Source: Xylanimonas oleitrophica (GTDB lineage: Bacteria; Actinomycetota; Actinomycetes; Actinomycetales; Cellulomonadaceae). Taken from it: a DNA stretch of 64,000 nucleotides. The first letter of the stretch is position 1. The number at the start of each line of letters is the position of its first letter. The notes beneath the pieces were generated by a model. That model was not told the DNA's origin. It saw only the letters and a list, made by a program, of their open reading frames with translations, and searched no databases. The stretch covers positions 34,839-98,838 of the forward strand of contig NZ_QKWH01000015.1 of NCBI RefSeq assembly GCF_003244315.1. The letters are read 5' to 3'. This document shows positions 25,307-36,655 of this stretch, piece after piece. Both the position numbers and the translations under genes were made by a program.

Positions 25307-28029
25307 CCGCGACCACGGACAGGTCGGCCGGCGGCGCGGCCGCACCCGTCGAGACCGTCACCTTCACGCTCGACGAGCTCGAGGTCACCGTGCCCAAGGG
25401 CACCCTGGTGATCCGGGCGGCGGAGCAGGTGGGCATCCAGATCCCGCGGTTCTGCGACCACCCGCTGCTGGAGCCGGCGGGCGCCTGCCGCCAGTGCCTG
25501 GTGGAGGTGGCCACCCCGGACCGGGAGGGCAACCTGCGCCCGATGCCCAAGCCGCAGGCCTCCTGCACCCTGGAGGCCACGCCGGGCATGGTGGTCAAGA
25601 CGCAGCGCACCTCCCCCGTGGCCGACAAGGCGCAGCACGGGGTCATGGAGCTGCTGCTCATGAACCACCCGCTGGACTGCCCGGTGTGCGACAAGGGCGG
25701 GGAGTGCCCGCTGCAGAACCAGGCCATGACCAACGGGCGGGCCACCTCCCGGTTCGTGGACGTCAAGCGCACGTTCCCCAAGCCGATCGCCGTGTCCACC
25801 GAGATCCTGCTGGACCGGGAGCGGTGCGTGCTGTGCCAGCGGTGCACCCGGTTCAGCGAGGAGATCGCGGGGGACGCGTTCATCGCGCTGCAGGAGCGTG
25901 GTGCCCGCCAGCAGATCGGGCGGTTCGACGAGGGCGTGCTGGACTTCGCCCCGCCGCCGTGCGCCGGCCACGCCGAGGGCGCTGACGGGCACGCGGACCC
26001 GGTCGCGGCCACCGACGCCGTCCGCAGCGGCGACGTGCCCGCCGAGCTGCCCGCCGGCTCGGCGACCAGCTCGACCACCGGTACCCCGTTCGCCTCGTAC
26101 TTCTCCGGCAACACGGTGCAGATCTGCCCGGTCGGTGCGCTGACGGGGGCGGCCTACCGCTTCCGGGCCCGCCCGTTCGACCTCGTCTCCACCCCGGGCG
26201 TCAGCGAGCACGACTCCTCGGGCTCGGCGATCCGCGTGGACCACCGCCGCGGCGTGGTGCTGCGCCGCCTGGCGGGGGAGGACCCGCTGGTCAACGAGGA
26301 GTGGATCACCGACAAGGACCGGTTCGCGTTCACGTGGCAGTCGGCCCCGGACAGGATCACCACCCCGCTGGTGCGCGACCGCGGCGCGGACGGAACGCGC
26401 GGCGAGCTGCGACCGGCGTCGTGGGTCGAGGCGCTCGAGCTCGCGGCCGAGGGGCTGGTCGCGGCCCGTGCCGCAGGTGGTGTCGGCGTGCTGCCAGGCG
26501 GGCGCCTCACGGTCGAGGACGCCTTCGCGTGGTCGCGGTTCGCCCGGGCCGTGCTCGGCACGGACGACGTCGACATGCGGGCCCGCGTGCACTCCGAGCA
26601 GGAGGTGGCGTTCCTGGCCCGCGCGGTGGCAGGCACCGGCGTCGGCGTGACGTTCTCCGACCTGGAGAAGGCGCCCGCGGTGCTGCTGGCCGGCCTCGAG
26701 GCCGAGGAGGAGGGCGGCGTCGTCTTCCTGCGGCTGCGCAAGGCGGTGCGCAAGAACCGGGTGCGCGTGCTGGGCCTGGCGCCCTTCGCGACCCGGGGGC
26801 TGCGGCGCCTGGACGGCACGCTCCTGCCCGCCGCCCCCGGCACCGAGACCGACTGGCTCGGTGCGGTGGCCGCGAGCGCGACCGGTGGCCGACTGCCCGC
26901 CGGGGTGGACGCGGCCGCGGTGGCCGCCGCCGCCGAGGCGCTCGCCCAGCCGGGAGCCGTGCTCCTCGTGGGCGAGCGGCTGGCCGGCACCCCGGGTGCG
27001 TACGGCGCTGCCCTGCGCCTGGCGGAGGCCACCGGTGCCCGGCTCGCCTGGGTGCCGCGCCGCGCCGGCGAGCGCGGCGGCGTCGAGGCCGGGCTGCTGC
27101 CCGGTGTGCTGCCCGGCGGGCGCCCCCTCACCGACCCCGTCGCCCGCGCCGAGGTGGCGGCGGCCTGGGGCGTCGACGTCACCACCCTGCCCGCCGAGCC
27201 CGGCCGGGACGCGACCGGCATCCTCCGGGCGCTGGAGGCCGGAGAGCTCGGCGGCGCCCTCGTGGGCGGCCTCGAGCTGGCCGACCTGCCCGACCCGGCG
27301 CTGGCCCGCCGGGCGCTCGCGGCCGCCGGGTTCGTCGTCTCCCTGGAGGTGCGGGCGTCGGAGGCGACGGCCCTGGCCGACGTCGTGCTGCCCGTGGCCC
27401 CGCCCGTGGAGCGCTCGGGCTCGTACTGGAGCTGGGAGGGGCGGGTGCGGGCGTTCCCGCAGGCGTTGGAGTCGTCGTCGATGCCCGACCACCGGGTGCT
27501 GCACGCCCTGGCGGCCCAGCTGGGCGCCGACCTGGGGGCGGCCGAGCCGCTCGCGGCGCACCTCGCGGTGGCGGCGCTGCCCGCCTGGGGCGGGGAGCGC
27601 GTCGCGCCCCCGCCGGCGGCCGCGACGTCGTCGGCCCGGGTGGAGCCCGGGACCGCCGTCCTCGCCTCGTGGCACCTGCTGCTCGACGACGGCGCCCTGC
27701 AGGACGGCGAGCAGTTCCTCGCCGGCACCGCCAAGCGACCGGTGGCCCGCCTGAGCCCGGCCACCGCGGCGGCGGTGGGGGCGGCCGACGGCGACACGGT
27801 GACCGTCTCGACCGACCGGGGCGCGATCACCGTGCCGCTCCAGGTGACGGCCATGGTGGACCACGTGGTGTGGCTGCCGCTGGCCAGCCGCGGCTGCCGC
27901 GTGCACGACACGCTCGGCGCCTCGCCGGGCGACGTCGTCCGCCTCGCCGTCGCAGGACCTGTGGCGTCAGGAGCAGCGGGGGCGCCCGCGGGCGCCCGTC
28001 CTGGCACGGGGACGGAGGAGGCCCGATGA
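25303..28029 (+). CDS. nuoG: NADH-quinone oxidoreductase subunit G
   Basis: 908-residue iron-sulfur subunit. The N-terminal part has the ferredoxin-like 2Fe-2S domain ([20 protein letters not shown]), the His/Cys-type 4Fe-4S site ([12 protein letters not shown]) and [15 protein letters not shown] molybdopterin-oxidoreductase-like domain ([20 protein letters not shown] onward) follows without signs of a cofactor. A Gly/Asp/Ala-rich insertion lies at 25965-26085 ([18 protein letters not shown]). The C-terminal ASP-binding-like domain ends near residue 890. Confidence 0.96.
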   Translation: MTATTDRSAGGAAAPVETVTFTLDELEVTVPKGTLVIRAAEQVGIQIPRFCDHPLLEPAGACRQCLVEVATPDREGNLRPMPKPQASCTLEATPGMVVKTQRTSPVADKAQHGVMELLLMNHPLDCPVCDKGGECPLQNQAMTNGRATSRFVDVKRTFPKPIAVSTEILLDRERCVLCQRCTRFSEEIAGDAFIALQERGARQQIGRFDEGVLDFAPPPCAGHAEGADGHADPVAATDAVRSGDVPAELPAGSATSSTTGTPFASYFSGNTVQICPVGALTGAAYRFRARPFDLVSTPGVSEHDSSGSAIRVDHRRGVVLRRLAGEDPLVNEEWITDKDRFAFTWQSAPDRITTPLVRDRGADGTRGELRPASWVEALELAAEGLVAARAAGGVGVLPGGRLTVEDAFAWSRFARAVLGTDDVDMRARVHSEQEVAFLARAVAGTGVGVTFSDLEKAPAVLLAGLEAEEEGGVVFLRLRKAVRKNRVRVLGLAPFATRGLRRLDGTLLPAAPGTETDWLGAVAASATGGRLPAGVDAAAVAAAAEALAQPGAVLLVGERLAGTPGAYGAALRLAEATGARLAWVPRRAGERGGVEAGLLPGVLPGGRPLTDPVARAEVAAAWGVDVTTLPAEPGRDATGILRALEAGELGGALVGGLELADLPDPALARRALAAAGFVVSLEVRASEATALADVVLPVAPPVERSGSYWSWEGRVRAFPQALESSSMPDHRVLHALAAQLGADLGAAEPLAAHLAVAALPAWGGERVAPPPAAATSSARVEPGTAVLASWHLLLDDGALQDGEQFLAGTAKRPVARLSPATAAAVGAADGDTVTVSTDRGAITVPLQVTAMVDHVVWLPLASRGCRVHDTLGASPGDVVRLAVAGPVASGAAGAPAGARPGTGTEEAR

Positions 28030-29399
28030 TCCCCGGGGTCGCCGCCGACTTCAGCCAGGACACGTTCGTGACCTACCTGGTCAAGGCCGTGCTCATCATC
28101 GTGTTCCTCCTGACCAGCGTGCTCGTCGCCATCTGGTTCGAGCGCCGCGTCGTGGCCCGCATGCAGGTGCGGCCCGGGCCCAACGTGCACGGCCCGTTCG
28201 GCCTGCTGCAGTCGCTCGCCGACGCGATGAAGCTGCTGCTCAAGGAGGACGTCAACGTCACGGCGGCCGACAGGATCGTCTACCTGCTGGCCCCGATGGT
28301 CTCGGTGTTCTGCTCGCTGCTGGTGTTCGCCGTCGTGCCCTTCGGGCCCGAGGTGACCATCCCGTTCACCGACTTCACCACGCCCGCCCAGCTCACCGAC
28401 TTCCCCGTGGCGGTGCTCTACGTGCTGGCCTGCGCCTCCCTGGGTGTGTACGGCATCGTGCTCGGCGGCTGGTCGTCCGGGTCCACGTACCCGCTGCTCG
28501 GGTCGGTGCGCTCCACCGCCCAGGTCATCAGCTACGAGCTGGCGATGGGCCTGTCCCTGGTGAGCGTGTTCATCCTCGCCGGGTCGATGTCCACCTCGAC
28601 CATCGTCGAGGGGCAGCAGAGCATCTGGTTCTTCCTGCCGCTCCTGCCCGCCTTCGTCGTCTACGTCATCTCGATGATCGGCGAGACCAACCGCCTCCCG
28701 TTCGACCTGCCGGAGGCCGAGGGCGAGCTCGTCTCCGGGTACATGACCGAGTACTCGTCGATGAAGTTCGCCTGGTTCTTCCTCGCCGAGTACATCAACA
28801 TGCTCAACGTCTCGGCCATCGCCACCACCCTGTTCCTGGGCGGCTGGCGGGCCCCGTGGCCCCTGAGTGCCGTCGGCGACGGCGTGCTCAACACCGGCTG
28901 GTGGCCGATCCTCTGGTTCCTGGCCAAGGTCTGGCTGCTGATGTTCGTCTTCGTGTGGGTGCGCGGCACGCTGCTGCGCCTGCGCTACGACCAGTTCATG
29001 GTGTTCGGCTGGAAGGTGCTCATCCCCGTCGCCCTCGCCTGGGTGGTGGTCCTCGCGGTGGTGCAGTGGTTCCGCCTCGACGCCGGCGTCTCGCGCACCG
29101 TGCTGGTCGCCGTCATCCTCGGCGTGGGCCTCGCCGCCGTGGCGCTGGTGAGCCTCTGGCCCGACCGCAGGCGCAGCCCGGAGCACGACGACGCCGGGCC
29201 CGGCAGCGAGGCCGGCACCGCGCCCAGCAGCGCTCCGGGCACCGTCGACGCGTTCGCCGGCGGCTACCCCGTGCCCCCGCTGCCCGGGCAGAGCCTGCCG
29301 CCCTCGCCCCGCGCCGGCCGCCGGCCCGTGGAGCACGTCCCCGCCGGCGGCGCCGGCCCCGATACCCCGCACGACGACGTCGAGGAGGGTGCCCGATGA
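28026..29399 (+). CDS. nuoH: NADH-quinone oxidoreductase subunit H
   Basis: 457-residue membrane subunit at the junction of the two arms, with about eight helices. Family motifs: [39 protein letters not shown], and the quinone-loop region [19 protein letters not shown] followed by [19 protein letters not shown]. The C-terminal ~80 residues are Pro/Gly/Ala-rich, beyond the conserved core. ATG 28026. Confidence 0.97.
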   Translation: MIPGVAADFSQDTFVTYLVKAVLIIVFLLTSVLVAIWFERRVVARMQVRPGPNVHGPFGLLQSLADAMKLLLKEDVNVTAADRIVYLLAPMVSVFCSLLVFAVVPFGPEVTIPFTDFTTPAQLTDFPVAVLYVLACASLGVYGIVLGGWSSGSTYPLLGSVRSTAQVISYELAMGLSLVSVFILAGSMSTSTIVEGQQSIWFFLPLLPAFVVYVISMIGETNRLPFDLPEAEGELVSGYMTEYSSMKFAWFFLAEYINMLNVSAIATTLFLGGWRAPWPLSAVGDGVLNTGWWPILWFLAKVWLLMFVFVWVRGTLLRLRYDQFMVFGWKVLIPVALAWVVVLAVVQWFRLDAGVSRTVLVAVILGVGLAAVALVSLWPDRRRSPEHDDAGPGSEAGTAPSSAPGTVDAFAGGYPVPPLPGQSLPPSPRAGRRPVEHVPAGGAGPDTPHDDVEEGAR

Positions 29400-30133
29400 C
29401 GGACTCACCGGAGTACAAGCCCCTGCGGCCCACCAAGGGCCCGATCGGCCGCGCCCTGGCACCCGTGGCCGGGTTCGGAGTGACGCTCGGGTCGATGTTC
29501 CGCCCCACCGTCACCGAGCAGTACCCGTTCGAGAAGGTGCCGCCCCAGCAGCGCTACCACGGCCGCCACCAGCTCAACCGGTACCCCGACGGGCTCGAGA
29601 AGTGCATCGGGTGCGAGCTGTGCGCCTGGGCCTGCCCCGCCGACGCCATCTACGTCGAGGGCGGGGACAACGCGGACCTGCCCGACGGCGCCCACATGAG
29701 CCCCGGCGAGCGGTACGGGCGCGTCTACCAGATCAACTACCTGCGCTGCATCTTCTGCGGCCTGTGCATCGAGGCGTGCCCCACGCGCGCCCTGACCATG
29801 ACCGAGGACTACGAGCTGGCCGGCCCGACCCGCGCCGGGATGATCTACGAGAAGCCCGACCTGCTCGCCCCCCTCTCCGACGGCATGCTCGCCGCACCTC
29901 ACCCGATGGCCGAGGGCACCACGGACACCGAGTACTACCGCGGCGAGGTCACGGCGCCCACGGCCGAGCAGGTGGCGTGGGTGCGCGAGCACCGCCCGGA
30001 CGACCCGACCCTCGACGCCGCCGCGAAGGTCGTCGACGGGCAGGCGCCCCCGCCCACCCCGCGCCGGCACCAGCTGCGGCCCCCGGCCACCCGGTCCGGC
30101 GCCGCCCGCTCGGCCGCCGGGACGGGCCAGTGA
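29396..30133 (+). CDS. nuoI: NADH-quinone oxidoreductase subunit I
   Basis: 245-residue subunit with two 4Fe-4S clusters. Ligands Cys70, 73, 76, 80 ([13 protein letters not shown]) and Cys118, 121, 124, 128 ([13 protein letters not shown]) form the paired ferredoxin motifs. The C-terminal tail is Pro/Arg-rich and beyond the family core. ATG 29396 overlaps the nuoH stop; the nuoJ GTG overlaps this stop. Confidence 0.97.
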   Translation: MTDSPEYKPLRPTKGPIGRALAPVAGFGVTLGSMFRPTVTEQYPFEKVPPQQRYHGRHQLNRYPDGLEKCIGCELCAWACPADAIYVEGGDNADLPDGAHMSPGERYGRVYQINYLRCIFCGLCIEACPTRALTMTEDYELAGPTRAGMIYEKPDLLAPLSDGMLAAPHPMAEGTTDTEYYRGEVTAPTAEQVAWVREHRPDDPTLDAAAKVVDGQAPPPTPRRHQLRPPATRSGAARSAAGTGQ

Positions 30134-30981
30134 CGACGTCGGGCGGCGAGGCCGCCCTGTTCGCCGTGCTCGCCCCGCTGATGGTGATCGCCGCGCTCGG
30201 CCTGCTCTTCGCCCGCCGGGCCGTGCACGCCGCCATCTGCGTGGTGTTCGTGATGGTCTCGCTCGCCATCCTCTACGTGGCCAACGAGGCGCCGTTCCTC
30301 GGCATCGTGCAGGTGGTCGTCTACACCGGCGCCGTCATGATGCTGTTCCTCTTCGTGCTCATGCTCGTGGGCGTCGACGCCGCCGACTCGCTCACCGAGA
30401 CGATCAGGGGGCAGCGCTGGATCGGCGTCCTGCTCGGCGCCGGGCTGCTGGCCGTGCTCCTGGGCGTCATCACCCGGGCGACGTTCCCGCCCGCCGTCGG
30501 GCTCGAGGCCGCCAACGCCGCCACCAACCCCGAGGGCCTCGCCGCCGTCCTGTTCGGCGACTACGTGCTCGCCATGGAGGTCGTCGGCGTGCTGCTGGTC
30601 ACCGCGGCGCTCGCGGGGCTGGTGCTCACTCACCGGCGCCGGCTGGGCCCGCGCCGCACCCAGCGGCTGCAGGCGCGCGAGCGGGTGGCGCAGATGGCGG
30701 TGGACCCGGCCCGGCGCCGGCCGCTGACGCCGCTGCCCGCCCCGGGCGTGTACGCGCAGAACAACGCGATGGACACCCCTGCGCTGGGGCCGGACGGGCA
30801 GCCGCTGGAGCACTCGGTGCCGCGCGTGCTGCGCATCCGCGGTCAGCGCCGCTCGCCCGTGGCGGTGCTCGGGGCGCAGGAGACGCTGGTGCAGCGCATC
30901 GCCCCCGAGGACGTGCCCGCAGAAGGCGCGCGGGAAGTCCCGGGCGCCGGGGCTGACAGCACCGAGGGGGAGACCCGCTGA
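30130..30981 (+). CDS. nuoJ: NADH-quinone oxidoreductase subunit J
   Basis: 283-residue membrane subunit, five helices in the first 170 residues, including the conserved [20 protein letters not shown] with the pi-bulge helix. A cytoplasmic extension of about 110 residues, rich in Arg, Pro and Leu ([20 protein letters not shown]), is typical of high-GC actinobacteria. GTG 30130. Confidence 0.95.
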   Translation: MTTSGGEAALFAVLAPLMVIAALGLLFARRAVHAAICVVFVMVSLAILYVANEAPFLGIVQVVVYTGAVMMLFLFVLMLVGVDAADSLTETIRGQRWIGVLLGAGLLAVLLGVITRATFPPAVGLEAANAATNPEGLAAVLFGDYVLAMEVVGVLLVTAALAGLVLTHRRRLGPRRTQRLQARERVAQMAVDPARRRPLTPLPAPGVYAQNNAMDTPALGPDGQPLEHSVPRVLRIRGQRRSPVAVLGAQETLVQRIAPEDVPAEGAREVPGAGADSTEGETR

Positions 30982-31280
30982 TGCCGATCACCAACTACCT
31001 CGTGCTCGCGGGGATCCTCTTCGCGATCGGCGCCACCACCGTGATGCTGCGCCGCAACGCCATCGTCGTGTTCATGGGTGTCGAGCTCATGCTCAACGCC
31101 ACCAACCTCGCGTTCGTCACGTTCGCGCGCATCCACGGCGACCTCACCGGGCAGGTGCTGGCCTTCTTCGTCATGGTCGTCGCGGCCGCCGAGGTCGTGG
31201 TGGGCCTGGCGATCATCGTGACCATCTTCCGCACCCGTCGGTCCGCCTCGGTCGACGACGTGAACCTCCTGAAGGGCTGA
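30981..31280 (+). CDS. nuoK: NADH-quinone oxidoreductase subunit K
   Basis: 99-residue antiporter-like membrane subunit with three helices. It contains [15 protein letters not shown], with the conserved Glu of the proton path, and the ending [20 protein letters not shown] 30981 shares its first base with the last base of the nuoJ stop. Confidence 0.97.
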   Translation: MPITNYLVLAGILFAIGATTVMLRRNAIVVFMGVELMLNATNLAFVTFARIHGDLTGQVLAFFVMVVAAAEVVVGLAIIVTIFRTRRSASVDDVNLLKG

Positions 31281-31283
31281 AGC

Positions 31284-33182
31284 ATGCAGACCCTGGGACT
31301 CGCGCCCTGGCTCGTGGGCCTCCCGCTGGCGGGGGCCGCCGTGCTGCTGCTGGGCGGGCGCCGCACCGACCGGTGGGGCCACTGGCTCGGCGTGCTAGCG
31401 AGCACCGCGGCCTTCGCGGTGGGGCTGGTGCTGCTGGCCGACGTGCTGCGCCTGCCGGCCGACGAGCGTGTCGCCGTGCACAGCCTGGGCACCTGGCTGG
31501 AGGTGGGCACGCTGCAGGTGGACGCCGCGTTCCGGGTGGACCCGCTGTCGCTGACGTTCGTGCTGCTGGTGACGTTCGTGGGCACGCTGATCCACCTGTA
31601 CTCGGTGGCGTACATGGCGCACGACGTCGACCGTCGGCGGTTCTTCGCCTACCTCAACCTGTTCGTCGCGGCGATGCTGCTGCTGGTGCTGGCCGACTCC
31701 TACCTGCTGCTGTTCGTGGGCTGGGAGGGCGTGGGCGTGGCGTCGTTCCTGCTGATCGGCTTCTGGGACCACCGCCGCGAGAACGCGGTGGCGGGCAAGA
31801 AGGCGTTCGTCATGAACCGTGTGGGTGACATGGGCCTGATCGTGGCGATGATGCTCATGCTGTGGCAGGTGGGCTCGCTGAGCTTCGGGGACGTGCTGGG
31901 TGCTGCCGGTGGGATGAGCACGGGGGTCGCGACCGCGATCGGCCTGATGCTGCTGCTGGCGGCGTGCGGCAAGTCGGCGCAGTTCCCGCTGCAGGCGTGG
32001 CTGGGCGACGCGATGGCGGGCCCGACGCCGGTCTCCGCCCTGATCCACGCCGCGACGATGGTGACGGCGGGGGTGTACCTGCTGGTGCGCAGCGCGCCGG
32101 TGCTGGAGGCGGCGCCCACCGCCCAGCTCGTGGTGGCCGTGGTCGGTGCGGTCACGCTCCTGTTCGGGGCGGTCGTGGGCTGCGCCAAGGACGACATCAA
32201 GAAGGCCCTGGCGGCCTCGACGATGTCGCAGATCGGCTACATGATGCTCGCCGCGGGCCTGGGACCGATCGGGTACGCGTTCGCGATCTTCCACCTGGTG
32301 ACGCACGGCTTCTTCAAGGCGGGGCTGTTCCTCGGGGCAGGTTCCGTCATGCACGCGATGGACGACTCGGTGGACATGCGCCGGTTCGGCGGGCTGGGCC
32401 GGGCGCTGCCGGTCACGGCGGTCACCATGGGGCTCGGGTGGCTCGCCATCCTGGGCGTCCCGCCGTTCTCGGGGTACTGGTCCAAGGACAAGATCATCGA
32501 GGCGGCGTTCGTGGGGGAGGGCTGGCGGCCCTGGGTCTTCGGCACCGTGGCCCTGGTGGGCGCGGGCATCACCGCGTTCTACATGTCCCGCCTGTTCTTC
32601 ATGACGTTCGCGGGCCGACGGCGGTGGGAGAGCGAGGGCGAGGGCGCCCGGCACCCGCACGAGGCGCCGTTCCTGATGAGGCTGCCGATGATCGTGCTGG
32701 CCGTGGGCTCGGTGGCTCTCGGCGGCCTGCTGACGCTGGGGGGCGGGTTCACCACCTGGCTGGAGCCCGTCGTCGGGCACGCCGAGCACCACGACCCGGT
32801 GCTGCCGGTGTGGTTGATCATCACCCTGACGCTCGTGCTGGTGGTGCTCGGGGCGGCGCTCGCGTTCCGCCTCTACGCGGTGCAGCAGGTCCCGGTGGAG
32901 CCGCCCGCGTCGAACGCCCTGGTGCGCGCGGCCCGCCGCGACCTGTACCAGGACCCGGTGAACGAGACCCTGGCGATGCTGCCGGGGCAGGTTGCCACCC
33001 GCACGCTCGTGTACGCCGACCGCACCGTGGTCGACTCCGCGTTCCTCCGGCTCGCCTCGGGCGTGCGGCGGGCGGGGGACGGGCTGCGCCGGTCCCAGAA
33101 CGGTTACGTCCGGTCGTACGCGGCCACGACGCTCGGCGGCCTGCTCGTGGTCGCCGCCGTCGTGTGGGCGCTGGCGTACTGA
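31284..33182 (+). CDS. nuoL: NADH-quinone oxidoreductase subunit L
   Basis: 632-residue distal proton-pumping subunit. Landmarks: [38 protein letters not shown], the conserved loop [20 protein letters not shown], and [18 protein letters not shown] with the antiporter Lys residues. The C-terminal half contains the lateral helix and final helix expected for NuoL. ATG 31284, 3 bp after nuoK. Confidence 0.97.
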   Translation: MQTLGLAPWLVGLPLAGAAVLLLGGRRTDRWGHWLGVLASTAAFAVGLVLLADVLRLPADERVAVHSLGTWLEVGTLQVDAAFRVDPLSLTFVLLVTFVGTLIHLYSVAYMAHDVDRRRFFAYLNLFVAAMLLLVLADSYLLLFVGWEGVGVASFLLIGFWDHRRENAVAGKKAFVMNRVGDMGLIVAMMLMLWQVGSLSFGDVLGAAGGMSTGVATAIGLMLLLAACGKSAQFPLQAWLGDAMAGPTPVSALIHAATMVTAGVYLLVRSAPVLEAAPTAQLVVAVVGAVTLLFGAVVGCAKDDIKKALAASTMSQIGYMMLAAGLGPIGYAFAIFHLVTHGFFKAGLFLGAGSVMHAMDDSVDMRRFGGLGRALPVTAVTMGLGWLAILGVPPFSGYWSKDKIIEAAFVGEGWRPWVFGTVALVGAGITAFYMSRLFFMTFAGRRRWESEGEGARHPHEAPFLMRLPMIVLAVGSVALGGLLTLGGGFTTWLEPVVGHAEHHDPVLPVWLIITLTLVLVVLGAALAFRLYAVQQVPVEPPASNALVRAARRDLYQDPVNETLAMLPGQVATRTLVYADRTVVDSAFLRLASGVRRAGDGLRRSQNGYVRSYAATTLGGLLVVAAVVWALAY

Positions 33183-33194
33183 GGAGAAGAAGAC

Positions 33195-34883
33195 ATGACC
33201 TTCCCCTGGCTCACCGCCCTCATCGTGTGGCCGCTGCTCGCGGCCCTCGCCACCGCCCTGACCGGGGTGGGGCGGGGCCGCCCGGCAGCGACCGGCACCG
33301 GGGCGGGCCGTTTCGGCGGCACCGCCGCCCGCGTCGTCGCGCTCGCCGGCGCCCTCGTCGAGGTGCTGCTCCTGGTCGGTGCCTTCACGGCCTTCGACAC
33401 CACGCGCGCGGGCGAGCACCAGCTCGCCGAGACGCACGACTGGATCCCCGCGATCGGCGCGAGCTACGCCGTCGGCGTCGACGGCGTGGGCCTGCTGCTC
33501 GTGGCCCTGTCGGTGGGCCTGGTGCCCCTGGTGATCCTCGCGGCCTGGCGCGAGCAGGGCGGTGACGACTCCCGGCTGCGGCGCTACCTCGCCGTCGTGC
33601 TGGTGCTCGAGGCGTTCATGGTGGCGGTGTTCGCCGCCCGGGACGTCTTCCTGTTCTACGTGCTGTTCGAGGCCATGCTGATCCCCGCCTACTTCCTGAT
33701 CGGCGGGTTCGGGCAGGGAGCCCAGCGGCGGTACGCCGCGGTGAAGTTCCTGCTCTACTCCTTGGCGGGCGGCCTGATCATGCTCGTCGCCGTCATCGCG
33801 CTGTACCTGCAGGTGCCGGCGGCCGAGCGTGGCCCGCGGACGTTCCTGACGGAGAACCTCACCGGCCTGGAGCTCGGCACCACCGAGGGCCGCCTGATGT
33901 TCGCCGCCTTCTTCCTCGCGTTCGCCATCAAGGCACCGCTGGTGCCGGTGCACAGCTGGCTGCCCGACGTCGCCGAGAACGCCACCCCGGGCACGTCCAC
34001 CCTCCTGGTGTGCGTGCTGGACAAGGTCGGCACGTTCGGCATGCTGACGCTCTGCCTGCCGCTGTTCCCGGAGGCGTCGCGCTGGGCCGCGCCGTTCGTG
34101 ATCGTGCTCGCCGTGGTCTCCATCCTCTACGGGGCGATCCTCGCCATCGGGCAGAGCGACCTGCTGCGCCTGGTGGGCTACACCTCGGTGTCCCACTTCG
34201 GGTTCATCGTGCTGGGCATCTTCACGTTCACCTCGCTGGGGACGTCCGGCTCCAGCCTCATGATGCTCAACCACGGCATCTCCACCGGGGCGCTGTTCCT
34301 GGTGGCGGGCTTCGTGATCGCCCGGCACCCGGCGCGCAGCCAGCGCATCGCCGACTACGGCGGCCTGCGCACCGTCGCCCCCGTGCTGGGCGGCACGTTC
34401 CTGGTCGCCGCGCTCAGCGCCGCCGCCCTGCCGGGGCTGGCCACGTTCGTGTCCGAGGTGATGGTGTTCCTCGGGGCGTTCGGCCGCGCCCCGGTCGCCG
34501 CCCTGGTCGCGGTGCCCGCCGTCGTGCTCGCCGCCGTCTACGTGCTGCTCACCTACCAGCGGATCTTCACCGGCACGGTGCCGGCCCACCTCGGCGGTGA
34601 CGCAGCGCGGGAGGCCACCGACGACGGCACGCCGCCCCTGGAGGACACGGTCAGCCGCACGCGCGAGGACGCGCCCGTGCGCGACCTCGACGCCCGCGAG
34701 CGCACCGTGGCCGGCGTGCTGGTCGGGGCGCTGCTCGTGCTGGGCCTGGTGCCGGGGCTCGCCCTGCGGTACGTGGACGCTCCGGGGCAGGTGGCTGTCG
34801 AGCTCGTCGGTGAGAGCGACCCGCCGCCCGTCCTCGGTGCGCAGCCGGTGGACGCCCGCCCGACCGAGGGGAGCCTCTCGTGA
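33195..34883 (+). CDS. nuoM: NADH-quinone oxidoreductase subunit M
   Basis: 562-residue antiporter-like membrane subunit. Motifs: FYVLFEAMLIPAYFLIGGFG, FFLAFAIKAPLVPVHSWLPD, and GQSDLLRLVGYTSVSHFGFI. The C-terminal ~40 residues, Val/Asp/Pro-rich, follow the last helix. ATG 33195 follows GAGGAGAAG. Overlaps nuoN by 4 bp. Confidence 0.97.
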   Translation: MTFPWLTALIVWPLLAALATALTGVGRGRPAATGTGAGRFGGTAARVVALAGALVEVLLLVGAFTAFDTTRAGEHQLAETHDWIPAIGASYAVGVDGVGLLLVALSVGLVPLVILAAWREQGGDDSRLRRYLAVVLVLEAFMVAVFAARDVFLFYVLFEAMLIPAYFLIGGFGQGAQRRYAAVKFLLYSLAGGLIMLVAVIALYLQVPAAERGPRTFLTENLTGLELGTTEGRLMFAAFFLAFAIKAPLVPVHSWLPDVAENATPGTSTLLVCVLDKVGTFGMLTLCLPLFPEASRWAAPFVIVLAVVSILYGAILAIGQSDLLRLVGYTSVSHFGFIVLGIFTFTSLGTSGSSLMMLNHGISTGALFLVAGFVIARHPARSQRIADYGGLRTVAPVLGGTFLVAALSAAALPGLATFVSEVMVFLGAFGRAPVAALVAVPAVVLAAVYVLLTYQRIFTGTVPAHLGGDAAREATDDGTPPLEDTVSRTREDAPVRDLDARERTVAGVLVGALLVLGLVPGLALRYVDAPGQVAVELVGESDPPPVLGAQPVDARPTEGSLS

Positions 34884-36655
34884 TCGACTTCGTCGCCCCC
34901 ACCATCGACTGGGCGGCCGTGTCGCCCGTGCTCGTGGTGCTCGCCGCCGGCGTGCTCGGCGTGCTGCTGGAGGCTCTCGTGCCTGCCCGTGCGCGGCGGT
35001 CCGTGCAGCTCGTCCTGACCCTCGGTGCGCTGGCGGGTGCGCTCGTCGCCGTGGCGCTGCTGTGGGGCAGGGTGCAGGAGGCGGCGCTGTCCGTGGTGGG
35101 CGGCAGCTACCTGCTCACACCGTTCGGGCTGGGCGTGCAGGCCGTGGTGGTGGTGTGCGCGCTGCTGGGTGTGCTCGTGGTGGCCGACCGTCCTGGTGGG
35201 CAGGACGCGTTCGCGCCCACCGCTGCGGCCGTGCCGGGCAGCACCTACGAGGAGCAGGCCCGCAGGGCCGGGCTCGAGCAGACCGAGGTGTACCCGCTGG
35301 TGCTGTTCGCCACCGGCGGCATGATGCTCTTCCCCGCCACGGACGACCTGGTGATGCTGTTCATCGCCCTGGAGGTGCTGAGCCTGCCGCTGTACGTGCT
35401 GTGCGCCACGGCGCGCCGCCGCCGGCTGCTCAGCCAGGAGGCCGCGGCCAAGTACTTCCTGCTCGGCTCGTTCGCCTCGGCGCTGCTGATCTTCGGCGTG
35501 GCGCTGCTGTACGGGTTCGCCGGCTCGGTGCGCCTGGGGGCGATCGCCGAGGCGCTGGCGGGCCAGGGTGCCTCGCCGCTGGCGGGCATGGACGTGCTCG
35601 CCCTGGCCGGCGTCCTGCTGGTGGTCGCGGGCCTGCTGTTCAAGGTGGGTGCGGCGCCGTTCCACGCCTGGACGCCGGACGTGTACACGGGCGCCCCGAC
35701 GCCGGTGACGGGGTTCATGGCCGCCTGCACCAAGGCGGCCGCCGTCGGCGCGCTGGTGCGGTTCCTGTTCACGCTCGCCGAGGGCATGGACGCCGGGACG
35801 CGGCACGGCGTCGAGGTGGTGCTGTGGACGGTCGCGCTGCTGACGATGGTGGTGGGCACCGTGGTGGGCGTGGTGCAGACCGACATCAAGCGGGTGCTGG
35901 CGTACTCCTCGATCGCGCACGCCGGGTTCGTGCTGGTGGCGCTCGTCGGGTTCTCGGAGACGGGAGCCGCTGCGGTGCTGTTCTACCTGCTGGCGTACGG
36001 CCTGGCCACGGTGGGGGCGTTCGCCGTCGTGACCGTGGTGCGCGAGCGGCTCACCACGCCCGTGCCGGACGCCGAGCACGGTGCGGCGAGCGCTGCGTCC
36101 GACACGCTGCTGGGGGAGGCCACGCACCTGGCGCAGTGGGCCGGGGTCGGCCGCAAGGCCCCGTGGCTCACGGCCGCGTTCGCGCTCTTCCTGCTCTCGA
36201 TGGCCGGCATCCCGCTCACCGCCGGGTTCATCGCCAAGTTCGGCGCGTTCTCGGCGGCCGTCGACGCCGGGGCCTGGCCGCTCGCCGTGGCGGGCGTGGT
36301 GGCCTCGGCCGTCGCCGTGTTCTTCTACGTGCGCGTCATCGTGCTGATGGTGCTCACGCCGCCCGCCGACGAGCTGGTGCCCGACGGCGGTGCGCCCGAC
36401 GGCGGTGCGCCCGAGGCGGCGGGCACCGACGCCGGTCCCGACGCGGGCGCAGCCGCGCACGCCGTCGGGGGCGGTGCACCCACGGGCACGCTCACGGCCG
36501 CGCCGGCGGCGACCCGCACCGTGGTGACGGTCGTGACGACGCCCGGTCCGGCCGCGCTCGTGGTCGCGCTCTGCGCCGCCGGTGTCCTCCTCCTGGGGCT
36601 CCTGCCCGCGTCGGTTCTGGATCTGGCGGGTCAGGCGGCTAAGTTCGTCCCGTGA
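34880..36655 (+). CDS. nuoN: NADH-quinone oxidoreductase subunit N
   Basis: 591-residue antiporter-like membrane subunit. Motifs: FKVGAAPFHAWTPDVYTGAP, TPVTGFMAACTKAAAVGALV, and TDIKRVLAYSSIAHAGFVLV. A Gly/Ala/Asp-rich insertion of about 60 residues (36366-36510) separates the last two helices. GTG 34880. Its stop overlaps the GTG of the prenyl synthase gene by 4 bp, so quinone side-chain synthesis is coupled to the nuo operon. Confidence 0.96.
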   Translation: MIDFVAPTIDWAAVSPVLVVLAAGVLGVLLEALVPARARRSVQLVLTLGALAGALVAVALLWGRVQEAALSVVGGSYLLTPFGLGVQAVVVVCALLGVLVVADRPGGQDAFAPTAAAVPGSTYEEQARRAGLEQTEVYPLVLFATGGMMLFPATDDLVMLFIALEVLSLPLYVLCATARRRRLLSQEAAAKYFLLGSFASALLIFGVALLYGFAGSVRLGAIAEALAGQGASPLAGMDVLALAGVLLVVAGLLFKVGAAPFHAWTPDVYTGAPTPVTGFMAACTKAAAVGALVRFLFTLAEGMDAGTRHGVEVVLWTVALLTMVVGTVVGVVQTDIKRVLAYSSIAHAGFVLVALVGFSETGAAAVLFYLLAYGLATVGAFAVVTVVRERLTTPVPDAEHGAASAASDTLLGEATHLAQWAGVGRKAPWLTAAFALFLLSMAGIPLTAGFIAKFGAFSAAVDAGAWPLAVAGVVASAVAVFFYVRVIVLMVLTPPADELVPDGGAPDGGAPEAAGTDAGPDAGAAAHAVGGGAPTGTLTAAPAATRTVVTVVTTPGPAALVVALCAAGVLLLGLLPASVLDLAGQAAKFVP